Source: Halosimplex salinum
GTDB lineage: Archaea > Halobacteriota > Halobacteria > Halobacteriales > Haloarculaceae
DNA: 64,000 nucleotides
Assembly (NCBI RefSeq): GCF_003730195.1
Contig: NZ_QWGG01000007.1
Span: forward strand, 62,001 to 126,000
Direction: 5' to 3'
Shown here: piece by piece, positions 35,922-44,435 of the stretch
Layout: every line of letters starts with the position of its first letter
Position numbering within the stretch: position 1 is the stretch's first letter
Made by a program: the position numbers and the translations under genes
The notes under the pieces: generated by a model
What the model was told of the DNA's origin: nothing
The model's database searches: none
What the model saw: the letters and a program-made list of their open reading frames with translations, nothing else

Positions 35922-36026
35922 CGTGGTCCGCCTCCGGCTTGGGGCGCGACGCCCATACGATCGTCGCCGGGCCGCTCCACCCTGCTGGGCGGTACTTTTA
36001 ACGCATACCGAATTGTTTTAGCATTC

Positions 36027-36719
36027 ATGAACGACGAGATCGTTCAATCATCTCGGCCTAACGAGGGGTCGTACCTTCGGGTCCCCGTTCCGATCGGCGA
36101 CCCGGAGGCGTTTCGGTACGGCGCGACTGCGGACGTCCTCCATCTGCTCGTCGACAACCCGGGACGAGCGTTCACCAACCGGGAACTCCATCGCGTGACC
36201 GGGCAGGGGCTGGCGGGTGTGAACGCCGCCGTCGATACCCTCGACGCGCTCGGCGTCGTCGACGTCGACCGTTCGGGGCGGGCCAACGCCGTCCAGGTCG
36301 CTCCTGGAGCGCTCGTCAGGCCCGACGACCCGGTGACGACCGTCCCGCAACCGGAGTTCCACGCCCCGATCAGAGACGTCCTTGCGAGGATCGAAGCCCA
36401 GATCGGCGAGGAAACCGGCGTCGTCCTCTTCGGAAGCGTCGCCCGCGGTGACGCCGACCGGACGAGCGATATCGACCTGTTCGTCGTGGTCGAGTCGGAC
36501 CGGATGCGTGCCCAGCGAACGGCACACGCCATCGAGCGGGCGATCGCCGACGAAGCGTTCGACGGTGAGCGGTACGAGGTTCACATCGTCGTCGAGACGG
36601 AGGAATCGGCAGCGGGCCACGACCGGATCGGTGCCGTCCTCACCGAGGGGGTGACCCTCCGGGACGCGCCAGCCCTCGATTCGGTCAAGCAGGAGGTGTT
36701 CGACGGTGGGACTCAGTGA
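36027..36719 (+). CDS. MNT-type nucleotidyltransferase with N-terminal winged helix (antitoxin candidate)
   Basis: The 230-residue protein joins a winged-helix domain (about 28-90: TADVLHLLVDNPGRAFTNRE, then AAVDTLDALGVVDVDRSGR) to a minimal nucleotidyltransferase domain (about 115-215). The catalytic motif GSVARGDADRTSDIDLFVV has the two Asp residues, and a third acidic residue may lie in YEVHIVVETEE. MNT proteins paired with HEPN partners act as antitoxins that modify the toxin with AMP. The fused DNA-binding domain suggests direct autoregulation. A TATA-like CTTTTAAC (35994-36001) about 27 bases upstream supports the ATG. It overlaps the next gene by 14 bases. Confidence 0.85.
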   Translation: MNDEIVQSSRPNEGSYLRVPVPIGDPEAFRYGATADVLHLLVDNPGRAFTNRELHRVTGQGLAGVNAAVDTLDALGVVDVDRSGRANAVQVAPGALVRPDDPVTTVPQPEFHAPIRDVLARIEAQIGEETGVVLFGSVARGDADRTSDIDLFVVVESDRMRAQRTAHAIERAIADEAFDGERYEVHIVVETEESAAGHDRIGAVLTEGVTLRDAPALDSVKQEVFDGGTQ

Positions 36720-37218
36720 CGTCGTCGACGCGCTCGACCGCGTCGAGCAGCTGGTCGAGGATTCGGAGACCGGACCGGTACAGGATTCGCTATCGTGGCA
36801 ACGGGACGGGGACGACGCCGACATCCAGCTCGGGAAGGCGTGCGCGATGCTGGGGACGTGTCGACAGCTCCGCACGGGGACAAACAACTACGTCAGCGTC
36901 GTCGAACTCTCGTTCAACGCCATCGAGCGGTCGTTCCAGTTCTATCTCGTCGAGATGACTGCGGCCGAGTCGTCGGACTACCGGAACCACGAGGAAGTGT
37001 TCGAAGACGTCGCTGCCCGGAACGTCTTCTCGGACGAGGCTGTTGCCGGTCGTATCGACGCCTTCCGTTCGGAACACCGGCCGCGCTACTACTACGACAT
37101 CGACCGGCCGGGCCGAGACTTCGCGGTCGCCATGCACGATCTGGCGGAAGAAGTCCATCGATACGTCGTCGCGTTCGCCGACGCACACTCGCGGTGTAAC
37201 TGTGACGACCGGCACTGA
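36706..37218 (+). CDS. HEPN-like protein (toxin candidate)
   Basis: The 170-residue all-helical protein overlaps the MNT gene by 14 bases and matches the size and position of HEPN partners. IQLGKACAMLGTCRQLR and VVELSFNAIERSFQFYLVEM are long helices. HEPN toxins are RNases with an R-x(4-6)-H motif. I do not see a clean copy: the Arg/His-rich FRSEHRPRYYYD near 119-130 is the best candidate. The assignment rests mainly on partner and helical content. A non-toxic HEPN protein, or a different substrate-binding role, remains possible. Confidence 0.68.
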   Translation: MGLSDVVDALDRVEQLVEDSETGPVQDSLSWQRDGDDADIQLGKACAMLGTCRQLRTGTNNYVSVVELSFNAIERSFQFYLVEMTAAESSDYRNHEEVFEDVAARNVFSDEAVAGRIDAFRSEHRPRYYYDIDRPGRDFAVAMHDLAEEVHRYVVAFADAHSRCNCDDRH

Positions 37219-37288
37219 CCAACGGGGTGCCGCCATCGCCCCCGTCGCGCGACCGGTCATTTAGGGTGCCCAGGCTCCAACCGCAGTC

Positions 37289-37891
37289 ATGGGCGTCCGA
37301 GACGTGACCGACATCCACGAGGAGTTCGACGGCGAGCGCCTGCCACCGGGTCAGCGCGAGACCGAGCGGTTCCCGGTGCTCTCGCTGAAGAACACTCCCA
37401 GCTTCGACCCCGACGAGTGGGAGTTCACCGTCCGCGGCGCCGTCGAGGAGGAACTGACCTACTCCTGGGACGAGTTCCAGGACCTCCCGACGGACACCCA
37501 GCGACAGGACTTCCACTGCGTCACGGGCTGGAGTCGCTTCGACAACGAGTTCCGGGGCGTGACCTTCCCCGAACTCGCCGAGCGGGCGGGCGTCGACGAC
37601 GACGCCGTCCACGTCATGTTCGGCGCGATGGACGGCTACACGACGAACCTCCCGCTCGAGGAGTGCATGCGGCAGGAAGTGCTGTTCGTCCACGAGTTCG
37701 ACGGCGACCCGCTCCCCTCCGACCACGGCGGCCCGCTCCGGGTGGTCACACCGCACAAGTACGCCTACAAGGGCGCCAAGTGGGTCGACGGCGTCACCTT
37801 CCTCACCGAACCCGAACGGGGCTACTGGGAGAAGCGCGGCTACTCCAACACCGCGAACCCCTGGGCGGAGGACCGGTACACGACGGTCTGA
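37289..37891 (+). CDS. Sulfite-oxidase-like molybdopterin oxidoreductase
   Basis: The 200-residue protein is a short member of the YedY/sulfite oxidase molybdopterin family. LSLKNTPSFDPDEWEFTVRG leads into the core, and the Mo-coordinating Cys is in DFHCVTGWSRFDNEF (about 76). Cofactor-binding stretches GAMDGYTTNLPLEE and DHGGPLRVVTPHKYAYKGAK follow. There is no Tat signal, so it should be cytoplasmic. The substrate is unknown; relatives reduce protein methionine sulfoxide. A CATTTAGGG element (37258-37266) lies about 27 bases upstream. It is a single-gene transcript as far as I can see. Confidence 0.9.
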   Translation: MGVRDVTDIHEEFDGERLPPGQRETERFPVLSLKNTPSFDPDEWEFTVRGAVEEELTYSWDEFQDLPTDTQRQDFHCVTGWSRFDNEFRGVTFPELAERAGVDDDAVHVMFGAMDGYTTNLPLEECMRQEVLFVHEFDGDPLPSDHGGPLRVVTPHKYAYKGAKWVDGVTFLTEPERGYWEKRGYSNTANPWAEDRYTTV

Positions 37892-37995
37892 CCCTCGAAC
37901 TCGCTCCGACCGTGTGGCCGCTCCGGGCGGTGAACGACCGTCCACCGAGTCGGCCGGGCCGAACAACTTAGTCGCGTCATTCGGTATCGCTACAC

Positions 37996-39189
37996 ATGAC
38001 CGACGACGGGCCGGACGACCAGCCGGGACCGAGCCGGCAGCGAGACGTGTACATGCAGGGGCTCGCGGGCGTGACGCCGGACCTGCCCGTCAGTTACGAG
38101 GACCTCGAGGCCGCGGCGCTGGAGGCGCTCGACGACGACGCGGCGGGATACGTCGCCGGCGGTGTGGGCGGCGAGGAGACGATGGACGCCAACAGGGAGG
38201 CGTTTCGACGGTGGCGTATCGTCCCGCGGATGCTCCGCGACGTGGCCGAGCGCGACCGCTCTGTCGAACTGTTCGGTCGGGAGCTGTCGGCGCCGGTGTT
38301 GCTCGCGCCGATCGGCGTCCTCTCGATCGTTCACGACGGGGCCGAGCGGGCCGTCGCCGAGGCGGCGGCCGACCTCGACGTTCCGATGGTCCTCAGCACG
38401 GCGTCGTCGGTGACCCTCGAAACCGTGGCGGAGACGCTCGACGACGAGGGCGGCCGGGGCTGGTTTCAGCTCTACTGGAGCAGCGACCGGGCGGTCACCG
38501 AGAGCCTCGTCACCCGCGCCGAAGCCGCGGGGTACGAAGCGCTCGTCGTCACCGTCGACACGCCGCTGTTGAGCTGGCGCGAACGGGACGTCGACGACGC
38601 GTATCTCCCGTTCCTCGACGGCGAGGGGATCGCGAACTACCGCACCGACCCGGCGTTTCTGGACCGGCTCGACGCCGACCCCGAGGAGAACGAACTCGCG
38701 GCGGTCCGGGAGTTCGTCGACGTCTTCGGCGACCCGTCGCTGACGTGGGACGATCTGGCGTGGCTGACGGACCTCACCGACCTGCCCGTCGTGGTGAAGG
38801 GCGTGTTGCACCCGGACGACGCGCAGGCGGCGGTCGACCACGGGGCCGATGGCGTCGTCGTCTCGAATCACGGCGGGCGGCAGGTCGACCGCGCGATCCC
38901 CGCGCTGGAGGTCCTCCCCGAGGTCGTCGACCGCGTCGGCGACGACGGCGCGGTGCTCTTCGACAGCGGCATCCGCCGCGGGGCAGACGCGGTCGTCGCG
39001 CTGGCGCTCGGCGCGGACGCCGTGCTTCTCGGCCGCCCGTACGTCTACGGCCTCGCGCTCGACGGCGCCGACGGCGTGCGCGCCGTCTGCGAGAACTTCC
39101 TCGCGGACTTCGACCTGACGCTCGGACTGGCCGGCCAGCGGTCGGTAGCGGAACTGGACCGGAGCGCCCTCCGGCGGCGTGACGGCTGA
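37996..39189 (+). CDS. FMN-dependent alpha-hydroxy-acid oxidase/dehydrogenase
   Basis: The 397-residue TIM-barrel flavoenzyme belongs to the lactate/glycolate oxidase family. It has APIGVLSIVHDGAERAVAEA, LSTASSVTLETVAE, GWFQLYWSSDR and VVKGVLHPDDAQ. The catalytic His is in VVSNHGGRQVDRAI, and the phosphate-binding end is LFDSGIRRGADAVVALALGA. Whether it uses oxygen (lactate 2-monooxygenase type) or another acceptor is open. The ATG at 37996 follows a TATA-like AACAACTTAG (37963-37972). The first 30 residues are a polar extension compared with bacterial members. Confidence 0.93.
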   Translation: MTDDGPDDQPGPSRQRDVYMQGLAGVTPDLPVSYEDLEAAALEALDDDAAGYVAGGVGGEETMDANREAFRRWRIVPRMLRDVAERDRSVELFGRELSAPVLLAPIGVLSIVHDGAERAVAEAAADLDVPMVLSTASSVTLETVAETLDDEGGRGWFQLYWSSDRAVTESLVTRAEAAGYEALVVTVDTPLLSWRERDVDDAYLPFLDGEGIANYRTDPAFLDRLDADPEENELAAVREFVDVFGDPSLTWDDLAWLTDLTDLPVVVKGVLHPDDAQAAVDHGADGVVVSNHGGRQVDRAIPALEVLPEVVDRVGDDGAVLFDSGIRRGADAVVALALGADAVLLGRPYVYGLALDGADGVRAVCENFLADFDLTLGLAGQRSVAELDRSALRRRDG

Positions 39190-39346
39190 CGATCCAACCG
39201 GACCTCGCTCCGACCGCCGAGCGCTGGCGTCCCGTCCGAGACGCCCGCGCGAGTGGGGCGGTCAGCCGCCGAGGGCGGGGTGGCCTTCGTGTACAGGCAG
39301 AATCGGGTTACAGCGGCGGGTCGAAACACGGGTGGTGAAGCGAGGA

Positions 39347-39622
39347 ATGGCCCCGAGCCCGGAGCGTCGGCGGTACTACCCCGAGGCGGAGAACGTGCCG
39401 CTCAGCGTCGCCGTCCGCGAAGCGGTCGCGGCCCACGAGAGCGCGTCGCTATCCGCCGACGAGTTCGACCTGTCGGACCACGTCGACCCCGAGGCGCTCG
39501 ACGCGCTGTTCGAAGCCGAGGCCGACGTCGACGTGTCGGTCCAGATCCGCCTCCACGACGTGACCGTCAGCGTCTGGACCGACGACGGCGTCGACATCCG
39601 CGTCACCGACCGGATCGGGTAG
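39347..39622 (+). CDS. HalOD1 output domain protein
   Basis: The 91-residue protein consists of one HalOD1 domain, a haloarchaeal module usually found at the end of signalling proteins. The pattern is visible: PLSVAVREAVAAHESASL, then DHVDPEALDALFEAEADVDV and the closing strands VQIRLHDVTVSVWTDDGVDIRV. The role of free-standing HalOD1 proteins is not known. I start at the ATG at 39347. The frame extends upstream over the end of the previous gene, but that part is not protein-like. Confidence 0.82.
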   Translation: MAPSPERRRYYPEAENVPLSVAVREAVAAHESASLSADEFDLSDHVDPEALDALFEAEADVDVSVQIRLHDVTVSVWTDDGVDIRVTDRIG

Positions 39623-39697
39623 CGTCGGATCTGCCTCCCGGCGTATTAGGAATATCAGGCCTGCGCTATTCTCCTATTACGTATGTAGACAACCTCT

Positions 39698-39790
39698 ATG
39701 AACCCGCGAGCGCCCGGATCGACTGTGAACAGCAGACGCCACGCAGACGACGCGAACCGGACGCCCCGGGTGGTGATAGCCCGTGAGTGA
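39698..39790 (+). CDS. Possible 30-codon leader ORF before nadE paralogue
   Basis: An ATG at 39698 opens a 30-residue frame (MNPRAPGSTVNSRRHADD near its start) whose stop overlaps the GTG start of the next gene by eight bases. An AT-rich element (CTATTCTCC, about 39666-39674) lies about 27 bases upstream of the ATG, so this frame could be the first one translated on the mRNA. It may couple translation of the downstream gene, or it may be plain leader. Confidence 0.3.
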   Translation: MNPRAPGSTVNSRRHADDANRTPRVVIARE

Positions 39791-40631
39791 CGCGGCGCGA
39801 CACCCGCGGATGCTGGACCTGCCGAGAGACGATGCCGGACTCGCGACGACGAGGGTCGCGCTCCGCCGACTGCAGGAACTCCTCCCGGAGTTTCTCGTGG
39901 ACCTCGTGACCGAGGCCGACGCCGACGGACTGGTGGTCCCGCTCGACGGCGGAGTCGACACGGCGACGGCGGCGGCGCTGGCGGTCGACGCGGTCGGTGC
40001 CGCGGACGTGACCGGCCTCGTCATGCCCGCTGGGCTGGCCGACGAGGCGACGGCGAGCACGGCCGAGGCAGTCGCGGAGATGCTCGACATCGAGCACCGG
40101 CGCCTCCAGCTCCGGCCGGTCCTCGCGGCGTTCCAGGAGATGGTCGGTGAGTCCGGCGGGCCGGCGGACGACATCGTCGCGACGGACAACGCGGTCGCAC
40201 GGTTCCGGACGGCGACGGCGTACTACGTCGCCAACCGACGGAACGCGCTCGTTGTCGGGCCGGTGAATCGCACCGACCGCCTGCTGGGGTCGGCGACGAA
40301 GTACGGCGAGACGGGCGTGGACTGCTTCCTGTTCGGCGACTGCTATCGGACGGAGGTGCGCGCGCTCGCCGAGGCGATGGACCTGCCGGTCGAGATGCTC
40401 GACGGCGGGCCGCGAAGGGGTCACCACGAGCCGACCGACGCGGAGCGACTCGGCGTCGACGCCGAGACGGTCGACCGGGCGCTGCGACTGCACGTCGACG
40501 AGGGCCGCGACGTGACGGCGGTGGCGGACCGACTCGGGGTCGAGCGGGCAGTCGTCGCGCGGCTGTCCGACTGGTGTCGAGCCACCCGGCACAAGCGACA
40601 CATGCCGCCCAAGCCGTCGACGAACCGCTGA
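39783..40631 (+). CDS. NAD synthase-like protein with altered PP-loop
   Basis: The 282-residue protein aligns by eye with ammonia-dependent NAD synthase (NadE). AVARFRTATAYYVANRRNAL and GSATKYGETGVDCFLFGDCY match the conserved regions that bind NaAD and ATP, followed by RTEVRALAEAMDLP. The ATP-pyrophosphatase loop, SGGxDS in true NadE, reads LDGGVDTATAAAL here, so its first Ser is Asp and the second Thr. The usual GTGNKSE reads GPVNRTD. A C-terminal tail of about 60 residues has a helix-turn-helix-like stretch (VTAVADRLGVERAVVARL). It may be a low-activity or repurposed paralogue. The start is GTG. Confidence 0.78.
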   Translation: MSDAARHPRMLDLPRDDAGLATTRVALRRLQELLPEFLVDLVTEADADGLVVPLDGGVDTATAAALAVDAVGAADVTGLVMPAGLADEATASTAEAVAEMLDIEHRRLQLRPVLAAFQEMVGESGGPADDIVATDNAVARFRTATAYYVANRRNALVVGPVNRTDRLLGSATKYGETGVDCFLFGDCYRTEVRALAEAMDLPVEMLDGGPRRGHHEPTDAERLGVDAETVDRALRLHVDEGRDVTAVADRLGVERAVVARLSDWCRATRHKRHMPPKPSTNR

Positions 40632-40639
40632 GTCGGCGC

Positions 40640-40702
40640 CGTTCGCGGTCCGGCGGCGGCCGTTCGCGGTTCGGTGGCGGCCGCTCGTGGTCCGGCGGCG
40701 GC
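40640..40702. repeat. 21-bp tandem repeat, three copies
   Basis: Three copies of a unit close to CGTTCGCGGTCCGGCGGCGG plus one C lie at 40640-40660, 40661-40681 and 40682-40702, with one to three changes between copies. They sit in the non-coding gap between the nadE-like gene and the first DUF4129 cassette. No function is evident. Confidence 0.8.
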
Positions 40703-40759
40703 GGCCACCTGCGGTTTTCCCGGCGGTACCGATAAGAGTCGCACCTCCCTAGGCAGCGT

Positions 40760-41773
40760 GTGGATCCGTCACGTGTGAGTCCGCGGACGGTCGCGCTCGC
40801 GGTCCTCTGTGTCGCGGTGATCGCGTTCGCGGCGGCGACGCTGGACTCGACGACGAACCCCGACGCGTCGTTCGGGGCGGGCTACGCGGGGGTGGACGAG
40901 GACCCGGGCGGCGAGCGGACGCCGACGGCGGAGCCCTCCGGCGACAGCCCGGGCGACTCGAACTCGCCGCTCGACCTCGACACGAGCGAGGGCGCGCCCA
41001 TCCAGCTGTGCCAGCCGTGGCTCAAACAGCCGCTGGTGCAGACCCTGCTGGTGTTCGGCCTCGTCGGCATCTTCGCGGCGGGCCGCTGGCTCGACGACGC
41101 GGCGACCGGGCTGGCGGGCGTGTTCGTCGTCGGCTACCCCGGTTTCTTCCTGTATCTGCTCTTCACCTCCTGTCGGACCGGCGACGCGGGATTGGTCGAC
41201 CTCTCGGACGCCGGTCGCCCCGCCGCACAGGGGGGTGGACTGCTGGGCGGTGAGACGACCGTCGCGCCGCCGACGCTGTCGACGACGCTCCTCCTCGTGC
41301 TGGTCGTCGCGACGCTCGTCGCCGTCGCGGCGCTCGTGTTGACCGGGAACCACGACCAGCGCGACGACCGGGAGGTCGGTGGCGAGGACGACGAGCCCGA
41401 CCCGGAACCGGCGACGGACGTGCGAGCGGTCGGTGCGGCGGCCGGTCGAGCCGCGGACCGCATCGAGGCGGCCGGCGGCTTCGAGAACGAGGTGTACCGC
41501 GCGTGGGCGTCGATGACCGACCACCTCGCGGTCGACCACCCCGAGTCGAGCACGCCGGCGGAGTTCGCGGCCGCGGCGACTGACGCGGGCATGGATCCGG
41601 TGGACGTGACCCGGCTCACCGACCTCTTCGAGGACGTGCGCTACGGCGGGAAGGAGCCGACGCCCGAGCGCGAGGACGCGGCCGTCGAGACGCTCCGGCG
41701 CATCGAATCGGCGTACGCCGACGCCGAAACCGACGCCGATACCGACGAGAAGGGGTCGGGTGGGGAGCCGTGA
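40760..41773 (+). CDS. DUF4129 domain membrane protein (cassette 1)
   Basis: The 337-residue protein has about four transmembrane helices (about 10-25, 93-108, 117-135 and 177-196) and a cytoplasmic DUF4129 domain at the C-terminus with the motif EVYRAWASMTDHLAV and ESSTPAEFAAAATDAG. DUF4129 proteins are usually encoded with MoxR ATPases, DUF58 proteins and transglutaminases; their role in archaea is not established. It starts with GTG about 27 bases after a TATA-like CGATAAGAG (40731-40739). Its stop overlaps the start of the next gene by four bases (GTGA). Confidence 0.85.
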   Translation: MDPSRVSPRTVALAVLCVAVIAFAAATLDSTTNPDASFGAGYAGVDEDPGGERTPTAEPSGDSPGDSNSPLDLDTSEGAPIQLCQPWLKQPLVQTLLVFGLVGIFAAGRWLDDAATGLAGVFVVGYPGFFLYLLFTSCRTGDAGLVDLSDAGRPAAQGGGLLGGETTVAPPTLSTTLLLVLVVATLVAVAALVLTGNHDQRDDREVGGEDDEPDPEPATDVRAVGAAAGRAADRIEAAGGFENEVYRAWASMTDHLAVDHPESSTPAEFAAAATDAGMDPVDVTRLTDLFEDVRYGGKEPTPEREDAAVETLRRIESAYADAETDADTDEKGSGGEP

Positions 41774-42330
41774 GCCGGAGCCTCACCGCGATCCTCGGGG
41801 CGGTGCTTGGCGTCGTCGGCCTGGCGGCCGTCGCCGTGCCGGGCATCGCGGCGCCGCTCCCGACTGGCGACGCGTTCCTCGCCCTCGTCGGTGGAGTGCT
41901 CCTGCTGGGGGCGGTCGGGCAGATCCAGCGGCGGCGTCGCACGGAGCCCGAGTACGCCGAGACGCCGGACGCGGAACTGGCGGTCGACCTGCCGACGCCG
42001 GGCGACGACCTCGACCGGCGACTGAACCGGTTGGCGCTGACCCGGTTCAGCGAGGCCGAGCGCCACCGTCTGCGCGACGAGATCGGCGACGTGGCGGCGA
42101 CGACGATCCAGCGCCGCGAGCGGTGTGACGAGGCCGAGGCCGAGCGAGCGCTCCGGGAGGGGACCTGGACGGACGACCCGTTCGCGGCCGCCTTCTTCAC
42201 CGGGCTCGCGCCGGAGGCGAACACGACCGACCGCATGCGCGAACTGCTCCACAGCGAGCCGCCGTTCAAGCGACGCGCGGTCCGCGCTATCGACGCCGTC
42301 GAGGGACTCCTGGAGGACGACGATGACTGA
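41770..42330 (+). CDS. DUF7269-like membrane protein (cassette 1)
   Basis: The 186-residue protein has two N-terminal transmembrane helices (about 5-28 and 35-52) and a soluble helical domain with REGTWTDDPFAAAFFTGLAP near 134-153. The same motif (ADGTWTDDPVAGGFFAG) occurs in the N-terminal part of the fused gene of the second cassette, which identifies the domain. It overlaps DUF4129 upstream and the DUF58 gene downstream, so the three are translated together. DUF7269 is my best family name for it. Confidence 0.78.
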   Translation: MSRSLTAILGAVLGVVGLAAVAVPGIAAPLPTGDAFLALVGGVLLLGAVGQIQRRRRTEPEYAETPDAELAVDLPTPGDDLDRRLNRLALTRFSEAERHRLRDEIGDVAATTIQRRERCDEAEAERALREGTWTDDPFAAAFFTGLAPEANTTDRMRELLHSEPPFKRRAVRAIDAVEGLLEDDDD

Positions 42331-43897
42331 GGGACCGACGGAGCGACCCGACGGCGGGGCGGCGGTCGACCCCGACGGCGTCGTCGACGACGCGGTGCCC
42401 GAGGAGTCGGACGTGGCGGACTCGACCGATGGGAACCCCGGAGATGCGCAAGCCGACGGGGCGGTGTCCGGTAGCGCCGTCCTCGACGACGCACGGAGAC
42501 AGTCTGCCGATGCTAACGCCGATGTCGAGGACGGCGGATCGACTCCCGATCGACACGGAGAGACGGCCGCGGGGGACTCGGCGGCACCGACGGAGTCGGG
42601 ACCGGTGGCGGCGACGATACGGTCGTCGACGCTGCGGTCGACGAACCACTGGGTCGGGTTCGCGGCGCTATCCTTCCTGTCGGCGGGGGCCGGCGTCGTG
42701 GTCCGCTCGCGCGCGCTCTTGCTGGCGGCGGTCGTCGGCGTCGGTTACCTCGCGTACGCGAACGCGACGGAGGCGCCGGAGCCCGCGCTCGCGGTCGAGC
42801 GCCGGCTGTCGACCGACGATCCGGAGCCCGGCGACACTGTCGACGTGACGGTCGTGGTCGAGAACGTCGGCGAGTCGGTCCTGCCGGACCTGCGTGTCGT
42901 CGAACAGGTGCCCGAGGCGCTGGCGGTCACGGACGGCCCGGCGCGGGCGGCGACCGCGCTCCGCCCCGGCGCGCGGATGACCTTCTCGTACACGGTGCTG
43001 GCCCGGCGGGGCGCGTACCGCTTCGACGGGCTGACCGTCCTCGCGCGCAACGCCAGCGGCAGCCGCGAGCGCGAACTCGACGTGGCGACCGAGCCCGCGT
43101 CGATCACCTGCTTAGCGCCCGTGGACGCGACGGCGACGGTCCCGCTCCGCGGGCTCACGTCGCCGTACACGGGACGGGTCTCGACGGATTCCTCGGGAGA
43201 GGGGACGGAGTTCGCCTCGCTCCGCGAGTACCAGCACGGCGACTCGCTGAGCCGCATCGACTGGAACTCGTACGCTCGCGACGGGCAACTGGCGACCATG
43301 GAGTTCCGCGAGGAGCGGATGGCGACGGTCGTGGTCGTCCTCGACCTGCGTCGGCCGGCGTACCTCCGGGCGGGCGACGACGGCCTCCACGCCGTCGACC
43401 GCGGTATCGACGCGACCCGCCGGATCTTCAACTCGCTGCTCGACACGGGCGACCGCGTGGGCCTCGCCGCGCTCGCACCGGAGACGGTCTGGCTGGCGCC
43501 GGGCGCCGGGGCGACCCACCAAGCTCGCGCCCGGGACCTGCTCTCGACGAATCCGGCGCTGTCGCCGACGCCGCCGGACGGACGGGTGTACGTTCGAACG
43601 GAGCTCCGACGGCTCCAGAAACGCCTCGACGACGACGCGCAGGTCGTCTTCGTCTCGCCGATGCCCGACCGGACCAGCGCGCTCGTCGCTCGCTCCCTCC
43701 ACGTGCGGGGCCACCCGGTCACCGTCGTCAGCCCGGACCCGACCCTGCGGGACACGCCCGGGCGGACGCTCGCGGCGATCGAACGGTCGAACCGCCTGAA
43801 CGACCTGCGCGGGAGCAACGTTCGCGTGGTCGACTGGAGCGCGGACGAGCGACTGGCCGAGGCGCTCGAACGCGCGCGCAGGCGGTGGTCGACGTGA
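42323..43897 (+). CDS. DUF58 domain protein (cassette 1)
   Basis: The 524-residue protein starts with a long acidic disordered part (1-105) and continues with two transmembrane helices (about 112-150) and an immunoglobulin-like region (about 160-270: PGDTVDVTVVVENVGESVLP). The DUF58 domain follows, with the signature SLREYQHGDSLSRIDWNSYA, and then a von Willebrand-like fold (VVVVLDLRRPAYL). DUF58 proteins work with MoxR AAA+ ATPases, none of which is encoded here. The ATG at 42323 overlaps the DUF7269 gene by eight bases. Confidence 0.88.
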   Translation: MTEGPTERPDGGAAVDPDGVVDDAVPEESDVADSTDGNPGDAQADGAVSGSAVLDDARRQSADANADVEDGGSTPDRHGETAAGDSAAPTESGPVAATIRSSTLRSTNHWVGFAALSFLSAGAGVVVRSRALLLAAVVGVGYLAYANATEAPEPALAVERRLSTDDPEPGDTVDVTVVVENVGESVLPDLRVVEQVPEALAVTDGPARAATALRPGARMTFSYTVLARRGAYRFDGLTVLARNASGSRERELDVATEPASITCLAPVDATATVPLRGLTSPYTGRVSTDSSGEGTEFASLREYQHGDSLSRIDWNSYARDGQLATMEFREERMATVVVVLDLRRPAYLRAGDDGLHAVDRGIDATRRIFNSLLDTGDRVGLAALAPETVWLAPGAGATHQARARDLLSTNPALSPTPPDGRVYVRTELRRLQKRLDDDAQVVFVSPMPDRTSALVARSLHVRGHPVTVVSPDPTLRDTPGRTLAAIERSNRLNDLRGSNVRVVDWSADERLAEALERARRRWST

Positions 43898-43931
43898 CCG
43901 ACCGCACCGACGCCGACGGGCGGTGGTCGCG

Positions 43932-44435
43932 GTGAGCGGCACCGAGATCACCCGTCGGCCCGGTCGCCACTCGCTCGTCGTCTCCGGCGTGGCCGGCGCG
44001 ACGGCCGCGGCGGCGAGCCTCTCTGGCGGGATCACCGGCGCGGCCGTCACCGCGCTCGGTGTGGTCGTCCTGCTCTCGGGCGTCCGGTCGGCGCGCCACG
44101 GTCTCGTCGACGCCGGCGGCCTGATCGCATTCCTCGGCGTGGTCCTCGCCGCGCTGGGCGAGGCACCCCCTCCGGCCGTCCTCGTCGGGACGGCCGCGTC
44201 GGTCGTCGCGTGGGACGCCGGGGGGAACGCCGTCTCGCTGGGCCGCCAGCTCGGCGCCGAGGCCGACACCGTCCGCGCCGAGAACCTCCACGCTATAGCC
44301 GGCGCGCTGGTCGGACTGGTCACGGCGTTCTTCGGGCTCGTCGTCTTCGAGGTCGGCCCCACTCGCCAGCCCGTCACGACGGTGTTCGTCCTGCTGGTCG
44401 CGGCGAGTCTGTTGCTGGTCGCGCTGAACCGGTGA
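43932..44435 (+). CDS. DUF7519-like membrane protein (cassette 1)
   Basis: The 167-residue protein has about five transmembrane helices (for example AAVTALGVVVLLSGV and ALVGLVTAFFGLVVFEV) and ends VAASLLLVALNR. Position and helix pattern match the last gene of the second cassette (GTVVTWTTAQHVVGLADHLG against ASVVAWDAGGNAVSLGRQLG). GTG at 43932 or 43923 can serve as start. Its last 77 bases are copied again at 45302-45378, beyond the toxin-antitoxin pair. Confidence 0.78.
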   Translation: MSGTEITRRPGRHSLVVSGVAGATAAAASLSGGITGAAVTALGVVVLLSGVRSARHGLVDAGGLIAFLGVVLAALGEAPPPAVLVGTAASVVAWDAGGNAVSLGRQLGAEADTVRAENLHAIAGALVGLVTAFFGLVVFEVGPTRQPVTTVFVLLVAASLLLVALNR

